A stretch of 64,000 nt of DNA from Immersiella caudata (Eukaryota; Ascomycota; Sordariomycetes; Sordariales; Lasiosphaeriaceae), in NCBI GenBank assembly GCA_030512335.1, contig JAULSU010000003.1:4092001-4156000 (forward strand), in the 5' to 3' direction. Within the stretch, counting starts at the first letter, position 1, and the number at the start of each line of letters is the position of its first letter. The translations under genes and the position numbers were made by a program. Below, in pieces: positions 22,562-33,425 of the stretch. The notes below the pieces were generated by a model. It saw nothing but the letters and a program-made list of their open reading frames with translations, was not told the origin of the DNA and did no database searches.

Positions 22562-24156
22562 TTAATCTTCCTTCGCCCCAAGCACCGAAATAACGCCCTC
22601 CTTATTCACCGTCACCAAAATCTTTGCATCAGACCCCCATCGCAATGCTACGCCAGCCGTGCTGTTGCGGAAAGGCTCCGACCACGACTTGGAGCTCTTG
22701 AGATACTGCTGCACTGTGACGCCCGTTGAGCCCGCCGTTGCCAGAAACTGGCCTGTGTAGTCCCACGCAAGAGACTGCGCATCGCCCGTCTGGAGCTCCT
22801 TGACTTGTGCTGCGGCGCCCTCCTTGCGGAGATCGAAGATGGTGACTGTTGATTGTCCTTTGCCGCTAGCAGCAAACCAGAAGCCATTCTCGGAGAATAC
22901 TAGGGCCTGGATGGGCGAGCCCAGAGTGAAAGTAGTCGCCTCCTCCCCGCTGACGGTATGGAAGATCTTGATATCGCCTGCTTGTGTGCCGGCCGCAAAG
23001 AGGTGGCCATCAGGGTGGAACGCGCAAGCCGTCAATGCTGCGTCATGTTAGCAAGAAGGGTGGCAGTATTGGGAGTCAAAAAAAACATACCAGAATCCGT
23101 GTAGACACGGGAGACACGCTCCAGGGTCTCGAGGTCGTAGAAAACAAAGCTCTTGTCGGCACCGACCGAGGCCAGGATGCGGTTTCCGGGATGCAACGCC
23201 AGGCCGGTCACAGCGCCAGCATGCGACTCGAACGCGGCCGCTTCGCTGCCGCTATCAAAGACACGGACAGAGCCCTTCGCCGTGGCCACGATAACCTTGG
23301 TGTCGATCCAAACTGTTGCCGTTACGGGTTCGCCGATGTCAAGGGACCGCTCCACCTTTCCAGCCTCTACAGCATAAATTTCGAGCTTGCCATCCAGTCC
23401 ACCAATAGCTGCGTGCTCCCCTTGAATATCGAGCGAAGAGGCGTTGGCGACAGTGAGGTCCGTGATGGCCGTCTGTTGGAGAGCAGCGACTTCGTCGGGG
23501 GTAACCCACCCTTCTGGAGCAGGGCGCTTCTTGCGGCCCTTTGTTAATTGTGACTGCAGCTTGCCGACATGCTCTACCAGGGCTTCTGGCAGGCTATCGT
23601 TATCGATCGCCATGGCATCGTTGGAGGCGTCCCCTCCTGTGGGCGCAACCGTGACCTTTGACAAAGCATCGCGCGCTTCGTCCCGCTCCTTCGTCAACCG
23701 TGCAATGACGCGCACGGCAGCATCGTGCTGGTACAGCGCCGTAGCGAGCTCCTCTCTTGTGCGGGCCAGCTGCTCCTTTGTGTTGTATGACTCGAGAACG
23801 AGGGCATCCCACTCGTCTTGGAACGCTTTCAGGAGCGACGGTAGAGATGTGAAGTTGGGTGGGCGGGGACGCACGACGCGGTTCGTTTTGATCTCGAGGA
23901 GGTCATCTGGGTGTAGTTCGTCGTCGGTTCCGGGCTCTTTGCCATTCTCTTCAATGTACTTGAGGATAAGGCGCTTTTCGAAGACGGCGCCTAGTGGCAG
24001 GTTAGCATGCGACCCCAGGGCAGAGCGACAGTTGCGACGCACCTGTTTTCCTCGACGCCACAGGCTCCTCGGGGATCTCTCCTGATACTGCGCAAGTTGT
24101 CAGCACATTATACAGCTAGAAATTGCAGAGTGGGAAAACATACGTGCGCAGAGCAT
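22562..24156 (-). CDS. prp19: Pre-mRNA-processing factor 19 (U-box E3 ligase, WD40), 477 aa, 4 exons
   Basis: Inferred CDS is complement(join(22562..23037,23091..23990,24043..24087,24144..24156)), 1434 nt. The spliced N-terminus MLCALSGEIPEEPVAS followed by VFEKRLILKYI is the Prp19 U-box, which recruits E2 enzymes. The Prp19 tetramerisation coiled coil follows (about 65-135, RPRPPNFTSLPSLLKAFQDEWDAL onwards), and a C-terminal WD40 propeller with about seven blades begins near residue 200 (for example VTGLALHPGNRILASVGADKS). Prp19 is the core of the NineTeen complex, needed for spliceosome activation and the DNA damage response in the nucleus. Exon 1 is only 13 coding bases and exon 2 is 45, yet the joined sequence matches the family exactly. 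Length is normal for fungal Prp19. Single-copy housekeeping gene; high confidence. Confidence 0.97.
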
Positions 24157-24804
24157 CTTGGGCGGCGACAATGGTGAGTTGCAAATCCTGTCACGTCGCG
24201 TCGACGATGCTCCCAACTTTTCCAGCAGGCAGGAGGCTGGCGCACAGGCCGCTTGATGTCGCAGACCTCGGTGTGGAGCCAATAGATTGAGCGGAGCTGA
24301 AAAGCCGACAAGCGTCACTCCGCCAAGGCGCTCCCCAAAGGTCCTCAACACTACAACAGCTCCAGCACTTCGACCTCGTGTCACTCTCTGCAAGCTGCAA
24401 CCTCAAGAGCATATTCCACGAAGTCACCTAGAGATATTCTTTACCGCATCCAGATTCAGGTTTCTGGCGCGATGCTGCATAACTTGGGGGCCAAACTTCG
24501 CCCCAGAGTTCCCCACACCTCCCCCAGGAGGGGCAGAAGCGCCAGCCAAAACTCACAACCATGTCGACGAACTTACACGCAGAGTGTGCTGCTCGCCAGT
24601 TTTCAGCTACTGAGCAATCCTATGCCAATCAATACAAACCTCTTGATGTCTTCCTCAACGGCGCGCTTGCCCGTTCATGACAGTTCACGGTTGAGATTGG
24701 CCCGCGATTCAGGATGCCAGAGGCAAGTAGTACCCCAAAAGCAACACTCAAAAGCGCCGATTTTGAGACCGCCGCCGCTTCATCATATTCATCTCTACTA
24801 ACAA
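24157..24804. other. Intergenic, upstream of prp19
   Basis: About 650 bp between two minus-strand genes. No coding or RNA signal recognised; presumed prp19 promoter and 3' UTR of the DUF1993 gene. Confidence 0.5.
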
Positions 24805-25353
24805 CTAGGCGCTCGACCTCTCATTCACCTCCAGCACGACAGGCTCCATAAACTCAGACGAGAAGTCCTTCTTCCCCAGCGGCACCCCCTTGCTCCTCAG
24901 TATCGCGTACGCGATGCTGACATGGAAGAACACCTGCGGCACCACCCAACCAAGCGCATACCCCTTCACTTCCAGCGTAACACTCTCGGTCCTCCCCATC
25001 GGAAGCTCAATGACCCTCTCCTCCTCCCCGTCCAAGTCCTTTGCCTCCACACGCTCTAGAAGCTCCAGCGTCTTCTCAATTCGAGCGAGGAGTTCCTCGA
25101 TGGTGGTCTCGTTATCTTCCCATACGGGAAAGGGGCCCTTGGATGGGATGGCTCGCTCGACGAACTTCTTGGAGAAGTTTGAGGCCATCTGAACCTGGAA
25201 GCTCAGAGGAAGCATGTCATCGTGGAGGCGGGCGGAGGGGAGTGAGGCGACATCGATGCCTGGATGGGATTGAGCTTTCTTCAAGATTCGCTTGAGAGCT
25301 AAGAGGCTCTTCACGAAGAGCCCGATGCTGGCTGAGTGGAGGGTGACAGGCAT
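24805..25353 (-). CDS. DUF1993 family protein, 182 aa
   Basis: Single exon. The start MPVTLHSASIGLFVKSLLALKRILKKA, followed by LPSARLHDDMLPLSFQVQ, is the typical beginning of DUF1993 proteins, small four-helix-bundle proteins related to the DinB-like fold. The later segments FPVWEDNETTIEELLARIEKT and YALGWVVPQVFFHVSIAYAILRSKGVPLGKKDF also fit, and the length matches the family (about 165-185 aa). The Met at 25353 is preferred to an in-frame start nine codons upstream because family members begin at MPVTLH or similar. Biochemical function is not known. It is divergent from the Rieske gene, and the two may share a regulatory region. Confidence 0.88.
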   Translation of the reverse strand: MPVTLHSASIGLFVKSLLALKRILKKAQSHPGIDVASLPSARLHDDMLPLSFQVQMASNFSKKFVERAIPSKGPFPVWEDNETTIEELLARIEKTLELLERVEAKDLDGEEERVIELPMGRTESVTLEVKGYALGWVVPQVFFHVSIAYAILRSKGVPLGKKDFSSEFMEPVVLEVNERSSA

Positions 25354-26033
25354 TTGGAATAGGTCAAGGGCTAGTGTCAAGTGATGCTATTGGGCTATAC
25401 AAGTCAAGATGTTGCAGTAGAAAATGCCAGCTCAGCCCAGGGCGACCTATAGGCCGCTATATAGCTAACATGAAGTAGTACAAGGCGTTGTTATTTTTAA
25501 CCCTTCAGCTTTGCCGGTTGTTTGCCATTGGCTCCTACCGTGCCGCCTCATCAAGAGTCTATGGCAGCAGTGCCTTACAACTCCTCGACCGCGCCGCTCG
25601 CCCTCGCAGCTATCGTATCTACGGGCTTATTTCGTATCTGCGAGCGAGCGGGCTCTTCGCGAGTATTTCGACTACACATTCCCAAGTCGCCTAACAGGAG
25701 AACAGCGATGAGGTTACTAGTGTTGGACTGCCAGGACATAGCTGTTGGCTTTCGGGTAGGCCAAATCCTAGGAAGCAGTTGAGCAACACATCCCAACTTC
25801 AAAACAAACATTGACTCTAGAATCGCGGCCTCCGACTTCTTTCATCCTTCTCTTCTCGCCCCAAGTATATTTCACGTTCTATCATGTCAGCCTCAGAGGT
25901 GACCACGTGATCAAGCGGAGCGGGAAGCACCTGCATCTCTCCACAACCATCTCCCAATCACTCACTCCAGCTCACTTTGATTGACTTTCACCCAGCTCAC
26001 CAAAAGTAATGGCCAACCCAACATGCCCTTGAA
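25354..26033. promoter_or_regulatory. Divergent intergenic region between the DUF1993 and Rieske genes
   Basis: 680 bp separate two outward-facing start codons. Open frames inside are short and not protein-like. The right part (25890-26030) carries CCAAT/CAATC-like and CT-rich segments before the Rieske start. Specific factor sites cannot be called by eye. Confidence 0.4.
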
Positions 26034-26613
26034 ATGAGCTGGAATCCCTTCCGCGCCCCTTCCCGCTCAGGAGCCGAGTGGTTCCCCGCCGGCCTCGCGT
26101 CGGATTTCCCCGATGTCGGAGACGACCCAGAAAACGCCCAAGATGGCGCCGTCTTGCATCCTCGGACATGCGGCGACGACAAAACTGAAACAAAACCAGG
26201 CTGCAAAGTTTTTCACGTCCCCAAGGATGATCCCTCGAAACGCACTGAGGTAGCTGTTACTGCAGAGGATCCCGAAGCGGAAAGGGACATGACAGACCAG
26301 GTTATGGTGTTTCGATACAGAGGGAAGATGCATGCTGTTGATCATGCAAGTACGGTTCAATATTTTTACTGAGTAAGGCGACTGACAGGTATAGCAATGC
26401 CCGCACTCGTCGTATCCGCTTTCGAACGGAGTCCCGTTCGATATCGAGGATTTTGGGATTGTCTTGAGCGCGGGGATCACTTGCCCGAAACATAGTTGGT
26501 CTTTTGATTTGTTTTCTGGGAGGTCAGATAGGGGGAACTATAAGTTGAAGGTCTGGGAGGCGGAGGTGAGAGGGGAGGGGGTGTGGGTTAGGAGGAAGCC
26601 TAGGATGGGTTGA
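26034..26613 (+). CDS. Rieske [2Fe-2S] domain protein, 176 aa, 2 exons with a probable GC-AG intron
   Basis: Inferred CDS is join(26034..26345,26395..26613), 531 nt. The protein carries both Rieske cluster-binding boxes, C-P-H-S and C-P-K-H (Cys-x-His and Cys-x2-His), in a context usual for short cytosolic Rieske-type ferredoxin-like fungal proteins: SSYPLSNGVPFDIEDFG, then ITCPKHSWSFDLFSG and NYKLKVWE. The first 75 residues are less conserved. The exon join is the point of interest. Family alignment wants Asp-His directly followed by Gln-Cys-Pro-His, which requires the donor GCAAGT after CAT at 26345. The nearest GT alternative (GTTCAA at 26355) adds three residues and is a poor donor. The partner oxygenase or reductase is unknown. 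Confidence 0.88.
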
Positions 26614-26878
26614 GGGAGGGCATGGATTGTATTCATGCATTAGTTAGTGCTTTCCATGGCTTGATCTCTCGCTTGCGCGCCTCCTTCTATCTCCCAGAGG
26701 CCTGGTTCGGTTTTTTAGGGGGTCTTGCTAATTCGTCTGGATAGGTCTGTAAACCACTGCACATCATGATGCCTCTCAAGCTATGGCAAAGCCGTATTTT
26801 GTCACTTTCAAATGCACAGCGGCAGATTTCTCAATGCCTCGCAAAATATGGCCGAGGCCCCCTCTCATTGTTCAAACT
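26614..26878. other. Short intergenic stretch
   Basis: 265 bp after the Rieske gene. It joins a zone (about 26760-27015) with several imperfect copies of AATGCCT-like words, noted under findings. Confidence 0.4.
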
Positions 26879-27647
26879 TCATTCAATATGGTCAAAAGGC
26901 CCGCCAATGTTCCTACAATGCCTCCTAAAAAAAAACCCCCCACGCTTCCCCAGAATCCCACAATGCCTTTCACAAAGAGACCAAGGCCTCCACAAACCCC
27001 CAAACGCCTCACAAACATCTTGAGGCCTACCGCCTCCACCCACCCAGCGACCACCACCCAACGCACCGTCCTCCCTCCTCTGGCCCGGCCCCTCCACCTG
27101 GCCCGCTGGATCCACATAAGCCCAGTGACCGCCATGGGCCGCGTTGAGAGCGAACGCCACGGAGGGGCCGTACGCTTGCGGCGGCATCGGCGGCGGCGGC
27201 ATCGAGACTTGCACCAGGACGAATTGGTGCGGAGCCGAGACCCAAAGGTACACCGGCGTGACGAAGGGTTGCGGCCCCATCACCGGCGCCGGGGCGAGGA
27301 CGTAGCCTGGGTAGGCGTACATCCCCGTGGCGACGGGAGAGGGAGGCAGAGGGGGGTTGTCGAAGGGGAAGAACTTGAAGCGCTGCCTGGGGTGGGTGTT
27401 AGCTTGACTTTTCAAAGTCTCAACGAAGGCGTTCAAAAATTGGTACGTATGCCATTTGAACAAATCGGTAGGCCTTCCGATGTTGCGAGGTACGCTTCTC
27501 AGGGTCGCTGGGTGTGGCTTCCAGAATTTGCAGGTACGCCTCCCGAAGTCGACGGGTATGCCTCGGAAATAAGCACGGGACGGGGTGATCAGGGGTTGCT
27601 GGAGGTGTACTGGAAATTCATATTAACCCTGTGTTGTGTTCTGCCAT
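26879..27647 (-). CDS. Doubtful three-exon gene, about 212 aa, Pro-rich
   Basis: Tentative CDS is complement(join(26879..27382,27447..27561,27628..27647)), 639 nt. The middle exon (RRLREAYLQILEATPSDPEKR, RKAYRFVQMAY) and the start of the third (RFKFFPFDNPPLPPSPVATGMYAYPGY) look like real protein in two different frames, so an intron between them is likely. It must use the second of two closely spaced AGs (CCCCAG GCAG). The first exon (ATG at 27647 in good context) and the weak GTTAAT donor are the least certain part. The C-terminal 60 residues (G/R/W/F-rich) look out of frame, and another intron or a stop may come earlier. No family recognised. Confidence 0.4.
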
Positions 27648-29429
27648 GGGTGTGACAAGTGAGAGAGAGATGTATAATCTGAGATGTGAAGGGGTGACTG
27701 GTGTGTGAACGAGGGGTGGCAGCGAGCGAAGAAGGGGATGGAGTGGGGGTGTTATCCGTTGTTGAACACGGCGAAAGAGCTTGCGTAGGTGGAAGAAAAT
27801 AGCTCGCTGTAATTTGAATACGCGTTGCGGCGGAAATAGAAATATAATGGGCCTGTGTCTGCAGGTTGACGTTTCTTCCCTCCCGTCTTCAACTTCCTCC
27901 GTCCTTTCTCTCTCACAGAATCAAGATTTGAGATTGAGAGGGACTAGAATTTTTGATGGAAATTCTTTTGATGAAAAACAGGCAAAATGGAGATGGGGAG
28001 AGTCACCGTAACTCGGCAACAACGGAGGAAGCGGTGCCGGCCTGCAAGCATGTTGACAGTTGGGGGCGGGAAGCCCAAGCCGCAGTCTTGACGCCTGGGT
28101 CCCAGAAAAGATGGAAAACCTACCTGAGGCGACTGCCTTGTTAATGGTTGGACTTCTCGTAAAGACTCGAAGCCAAAGATTTGCGGTCGTGGTGATGAGA
28201 AGTAACTTGGTAGCAAACCTTGTGGTTGCTATCGACTTTGGTGGTGTTGCTTGAGGAAAAAAAAAAAAGCATCAGGTCAGAGAAAAAACAATTCTGCGGC
28301 TCTCCTTTCGAGGAGGGCTGAGGAGAGACGTGGCAGGACCCGCCTAGCCCTGTGTGACCGCATCCATGGTTGAGAAAACAAGGAAGATTGCTGACGAGTC
28401 AGTTATTGATTGAGAGCAAAAACGGCAAAGTCAGCAGATTATGAGAAATTTCGGTATGTTTCTTTCTATATTGTGAAAAATCCAGGATTCAGCCTCTGAT
28501 CATCCATCCCTTTTCGTCCCACAGGGCAAGGAGAAGGAGAAGGACTTGGGGTGAATTGCAGTGGGGCGTGGAGCCGCCAGGCTTCAGCAGCTCATCCATT
28601 CTAAGCACGCATTCATCCAGATACCATGCTCGAGGCCAAGGCTTTGACGAAATACTTCATCACAGCCGAATGACACCCCAGCCATGGGTTCGCAGAGAGA
28701 TGGCCTAACAGAAACCGAGAAACTTTGCCAGACAGCCCGAGGTTACCCAACTGCGGATTCTCCTTTTCTCCAGGTTGCCAGGTGATACCCTCGGCCCCTT
28801 CACATGCCTGTATGCTGCGGAAGTTTCGGGATCAGTCTATGCACGAAAGCTGACGAATGGTTCAGCACGGGGTTCCATCCTCTGAAAAGGCAGAGTGGAG
28901 AAACCTAAGGGACCTCCATGCGCCACTTGACCATATTTGTGTTTGTATCACTGTCCCGGAAGTCAAACTTGACCGCAAAACACCCGATGGGGGCTGCTTT
29001 CCAATTTCCCCTGTGATTGTCCACCCAAAAAAAGGCCCGTCGCTGAAGGTTACCCAACGGCAGTTTCAAGCGCAAATCAACGACAAAGTTTGAGCGCGAG
29101 TTTGACCTGCGGGCAACTGTCAGCCTTCTATCCAACCTTTTAACACCACAAAACTGTATATGCGTGCAAGTTGGCGGGTACATTTGAGTTTTTCTACCAA
29201 GATTCCCAGCTCAGGTGGGCATATAAATCAGACCAGATCTCTCACCATCACAGATTCCGTTGGTCCATGTTTCCACCCCACAAAGCATCCACCCACATTC
29301 AGGTCACACCTAGGTACCTGTATAAGCTCCACCGGATCAACCTCTATCTCGGCGACTATGAATTACCAAGGGGACAATCCACCCTCGTTGTCCTCTTTTG
29401 ATAGACATCACCAGTCGCGCATCGTTACC
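27648..29429. other. Intergenic, about 1.8 kb
   Basis: It lies between the doubtful minus-strand gene and the plus-strand RING gene. It contains an A12 run at about 28257-28268 and otherwise mixed sequence with short frames only. A possible in-frame upstream Met for the RING gene lies at 29358. Confidence 0.45.
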
Positions 29430-30505
29430 ATGCCTGAAGGCACCACCCAGACCAGCGCCGCGGCCGCCCTCGAGCCCTGTACGTCAATTCTCTCTTCCAC
29501 GATGTTTTCTCTAGGCACCAACAAATCTAACCTGTCACAGACGTCGAAGAGCTCGCCTTGAAGCCACCGTCAACGCCCGTTGAAAGGGAGACATGGGAGG
29601 AATTCCGAAGAGGTGTGGTGGCCTACGTCAACGACAAGGCCTGCCCCCCTGCCCTCGAATTTGCCTGTCTGCGTTCTGAATACTGCGCAGCCGCAGCCGG
29701 CTTTGCGCGGGCCATGAAGTTCGTGGGGAACCCCCTCGCCAACCTCTCCCTGGCCCCCCGTGGGCCCTCGGACCCCCTCTCCTCCGCCCCCTTTCGCTAC
29801 GCCGCCGCCCTCCTCGTCGCCAACGCCCAACGCCTCGCCTACCCCTCCGCCGTCTGCCCCTCCCTCCTCGACCGCCTCTCCGCCCTGCGCACCGCCGCCC
29901 TCCCCGCCCTCACCAACCGCACCCACGAATCCCACTTTGACCACATTCGCCGCTTCCTCGCCTCCTCCCCTTCTGACCGAAAAAGAGGTGCCGTCCCCTT
30001 CACCACTTGCCCCACCTGCCACACCGCCGAAATCTCCATCCACGGCATCCCCCCGCTCTCCCCTGACTCGCAGCGCTCCCCCGGCCTCGTCCTTCCCTGC
30101 GGCCACATCCTCTGCCACCCCTGCTGGGGGGACATGACCTCCCCCGAATCCCTCCCCGTCGTCAGGCCCAAACAACACCCAGACTGCCCCCTGTGCCGGC
30201 AGCCCACTCGCGCGCAGAGGTGCAGACACAGCCTAATCTGGGCGATACCGCCCGGAGAGGATCTCGATATTCCCAAGATTGTGCATGATCCGAGGGGATA
30301 TATACTGGGGTCGGAACTATCGTCAGGAGATGGGATGTGGTGCAGGGAGTGTGTTGAAAAGGGGGTAGATGCGGATGGGGAGGGACCGGGTGATATTTTG
30401 GGGTCACCTGAGAGGATGGTGGAGTTGATGGCGGGGTTGAGGGACTTGCATGATCGAGCGTTGATGTTGATTCACGAGGCACTACCAGCTGTGGGGGAGC
30501 CTAGT

Positions 30506-30539
<34 letters not shown>

Positions 30540-30540
30540 G

Positions 30541-30591
<51 letters not shown>

Positions 30592-30673
30592 ACTGTTTAA
30601 TAACGAATCAGAGCGCGGGAGGTATGACTACGATAGCGATGGAAGTAGTGACGATGGCCCACTTTTCGATTAG
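29430..30673 (+). CDS. RING-finger protein with acidic poly-Glu/poly-Asp tail (RING 1), 393 aa, 2 exons
   Basis: Inferred CDS is join(29430..29478,29541..30673), 1182 nt, with a GTACGT donor and a CACAG acceptor. After a helical Ala/Leu-rich N-terminal half, the protein has a RING-like zinc-binding region at about 205-270: TTCPTCHTAEISIHGIPPL, LPCGHILCHPCW and CPLCRQPTRAQRC. A further C-x2-C (WCREC) lies later. The tail is E-rich, then 16 Asp encoded by a perfect (GAT)16 repeat, then a Ser/Asp end. The CPTC and IHGI block recurs in the minus-strand gene at 36754-37464, so the two belong to one family. A ubiquitin-ligase role is inferred from RING residues only. An in-frame Met at 29358 would add 24 residues. 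Confidence 0.8.
30542..30589 (+). repeat. (GAT)16 microsatellite encoding Asp16
   Basis: Sixteen perfect GAT units inside the coding region of RING 1. Because it is triplet-based and coding, length variants would change only the acidic tail. Confidence 0.95.
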
Positions 30674-30863
30674 GCGGAAATAAAGCCATCTTTGACGGCT
30701 GTGTAACTGATCCCTGTGCATGGGTTGTGCGCCCGTTAGCTACCTAGGATCACGAAATAAGAGTTAAAGGTTGGGGAACGGCTACTAACTTGCTCATGAG
30801 TGCGTATCTGGTTCTGGAGTCGAACCGAATGCGAAACCTCAAATTCCCCGATTTGGTATTGCC

Positions 30864-31875
30864 CTAGTAATTCCAGACAATGTCTTGCAGACGGACCGCA
30901 ATGTTTGGCCTCTCCGGAGCGTTGTCGAGCCAGTTTCGGTTCCCCGTAACGGCCTCGATCCCGTCCCGCAACAGCTGATCAATGGCGTTGTGGAGGTGAG
31001 AGGCACCGAGGGGGGGCGGAACGGGCTTTTCCGCATTCGTGGAGGGACGGCAGCTCGTCAACGAGAGCCCCAAAGGCATAGGAAGCAGTATCCTACGGTA
31101 GAGAAACACACCGACCGTCAGAGACGACAAGGCTCGGGGGCGCGTTGGGGTCAGGAATGGGGAGGCAGAGGGGAAAACATACCAAGGTCCAGCCGCCCCC
31201 GTCGCAGATGACGACTAGTTCCCCGTGCTGGGCAGGTTGGTGTTGAGGTTAGCTCGGCTTGACTCGGGGAGGCCCGATCGGAGCGGTGTCGTTACCTGAA
31301 GATCCTTCAGGGTTGGGTGGCCCAGCAGCGACAGGAAGGCCGACTCTTGTTCCGACAGGTAGGACGCCGAGATTTCCGAGCCAGGTGCCAGCTCCGCAGC
31401 TCCGTCAGCGACTGGCGCAGCGGCTAGCGCAGCAGAGCGCGCAAGAAGATGCGTGTCATTTTCTTCGCTGTCATGTGGGCCCAAGCCCTGGAGGCCTTCT
31501 CAAAAATGCCCCCGTCAGCCCCTCCTCGCGGCTGCTGGTCTTGGTGGAGGAGAGCCAGCTTGAACCAGCCGCGCGACGCCGGGTCCGAATGGTCGGCTTG
31601 CAAAATGCCTGTGTGGTCTCTGTCCATCACAAGCGCAGTGGCCACTTGATGGCTGAGACTGTGGCCGCTTTCGTCCTGGAATTCGAACGACTGTGGACGG
31701 AAAAAGGTTTGCCCATTCCGTAGGGTGGTCGTGGACACCCCGGAGAAACTAATTCGTCCCCACAACAAGTTAGCGAGACGCTGCGCACATCACGCACGCC
31801 AACCAAATAGAAAATGCTTTTTTCTGCCCACCTTGACCCAAAGTCAACGCCGACAAAGAATTCGGCCATTTCCAT
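30864..31875 (-). pseudogene. Decayed Hsp70-like (actin-fold ATPase) gene
   Basis: Pieces match the order of fungal Hsp70-like proteins. The start MEMAEFFVGVDFG (31875, phosphate-1 loop) joins FSGVSTTTLRNGQTFF across an intron at 31749-31837 with a CTAAC branch. A block with RGWFKLALLHQDQQ ends at a stop at 31424. In another frame come YLSEQESAFLSLLG, then, after an intron, ELVVICDGGGWTL (phosphate-2 loop), then LGASHLHNAIDQLLRDGI up to a stop at 30864. Three defects are visible: a frame change near 31430-31490 where about 100 or more residues usual for the family are missing, a frameshift at a C7 run (31010-31016), and no second half of the ATPase or substrate domain. One homopolymer error alone would not repair it. 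It sits between RING 1 and an orphan gene. Confidence 0.6.
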
Positions 31876-32519
31876 GGTTGCACCAAGCACAATGTGGAGA
31901 CGGGGCAATGATTTGTTGAATGGGAAGCAATTGATACAAAGACAAGGTAGAGGAGTATGTTGACTGCCAGGTTTCATTTGCTTGCCAAGGCTATGGAGAA
32001 TGAGAGGCAGGAGATGCTGCCAGCTTTATAAATACCTAAATCAATCAATCATTTTTCCCTGCCTTGGTGCCGTGATTCTGGACACCGCGAGCATGAGCGA
32101 CACACGTTCCAGGTGTTTCCTAGAAAAACCAAAGCAAAAGAGTGAAACAGGCTACCGGGCTGGCTTCCTTGACGACTGTGTTTTGGTCTCCTCTGGGAAG
32201 CAAAGAGCTGGAACCTGGAAGCTTCTTGTCTTGGCAAACTGGCAGCAGTCGGTGCTCCGGCTCTGCGCATGTTCTTTGTCCCTTTGTTTGGCCGCCGTCC
32301 GCCGCAAACCAGTCGGCTCTTTGGCTTGGCGGGAAGACACTGGATGCGGCGGTGGCAATACTCGCATAAAGGGAGTTTGGTATGGTAACGGGACCGCGGG
32401 ACCGATGCAACCCGCAGGCTGACGGTGGGCAGTCAGAGTTCTTCACTCGATTCTCTCTCAGTCCCCCCCCCCCACCCACAACCGAGAAAAAGGTCAGCAG
32501 CACACTCAGGCGCAATACG
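31876..32519. other. Intergenic, 644 bp
   Basis: Divergent spacer between the Hsp70-like relic and the 301-aa orphan gene. A C11 run lies at 32463-32473, about 45 bases before the orphan's start, inside its probable leader. Confidence 0.5.
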
Positions 32520-33425
32520 ATGGCTAGCAGCAACAGCAGCAGCAACAACAAAAATAACGCACTTCCAGTCGACGAGGGTTTGCTGGGAGACCCGCCGTAC
32601 CTCGACCCAGCGGCTGCGAGACGTGACCAAGACTTTTCGGAACTTGTCGCCAGATTGCCAGGTACCCTCATGGACGAAGTCGTAATTCCCACCGACTTAC
32701 CCAGGGTGTGGGATGTTTTGGATAAGCGCGTCCGGGGTCTCGCCTTCACCATCGCGGATGAAACGGAGCACCGGCCGTGGGACGCTCTCAACGCCCAGAC
32801 GCGGGACAAGCTGCTCGAGATTGCGCCCACGACGGCGGAGCGCTTCTGGGGCGACTACGACGGCCACACCCTCATCACGGCGTGGTTCTGGCGCATCATA
32901 ACCGACGAGGTGTTTTGCAATCCGCACAGATACTACACGCCCGTGTGGCGAGCCTTTGGAACGCTGGATGCGGTGCTGTCGCGTCGCGCAGGGACTCTCG
33001 ACGGCGCCATCCATCCGCATCCGCCTGTCTCAGACCCCGTCACGAAGATGAAGGTTACCCCCAGCACCAATACCCTTGATCATGTTGGCCCTATCAACGC
33101 AGCGTGGGGACACGGTGTGATGGAGCCGTTCCGGCTCGGGCATCAGTACCACGAGTGGCGCACCTTCACCTACAGCATGCTGCGCCACGAAGAGGCAGCC
33201 CCGCACGCTTCGCCCGACCGCCTCGCGCGCGCCATGATCGAGGCCGTGACGGCAGCCTTCGACTTTCAAGATGATCCAGAAGAGGTTTTGGGAAGCAGAG
33301 CCAACGAAATCGCCGAGCTGGCCGTCCGCATGGATGGCTACCTTCTCATGGCAAACCGTAACCTCATGCCCACATATCGCCTGCCAGCAAGCGCCTCAAA
33401 GCGAAAGCCGAGGAGGAGAAGATGA
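32520..33425 (+). CDS. Uncharacterised orphan protein, 301 aa
   Basis: Single ORF starting at the ATG at 32520, after which a Ser/Asn-rich N-terminus (about 15 residues) leads into a protein of normal, mainly helical composition. Recognisable stretches are LPRVWDVLDKRVRGLAFTIAD, FWGDYDGHTLITAWFWRIITDEVF, YTPVWRAFG, WRTFTYSMLRH and a basic C-terminus KRKPRRRR that may be a nuclear localisation signal. I know no domain of this kind. It has a high GC content, coding-like codon use and no intron. It lies in the accessory-looking 29-37 kb block. Longer in-frame extension upstream of the Met is possible but low in complexity. Confidence 0.72.
   Translation: MASSNSSSNNKNNALPVDEGLLGDPPYLDPAAARRDQDFSELVARLPGTLMDEVVIPTDLPRVWDVLDKRVRGLAFTIADETEHRPWDALNAQTRDKLLEIAPTTAERFWGDYDGHTLITAWFWRIITDEVFCNPHRYYTPVWRAFGTLDAVLSRRAGTLDGAIHPHPPVSDPVTKMKVTPSTNTLDHVGPINAAWGHGVMEPFRLGHQYHEWRTFTYSMLRHEEAAPHASPDRLARAMIEAVTAAFDFQDDPEEVLGSRANEIAELAVRMDGYLLMANRNLMPTYRLPASASKRKPRRRR

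Noticed and set aside
26783..27655. 290-codon + strand frame overlapping the doubtful minus-strand gene
   Set aside because: Its second half is mainly Arg/His/Asp runs, the reverse complement of the opposite strand's Pro/Ala-rich sequence.
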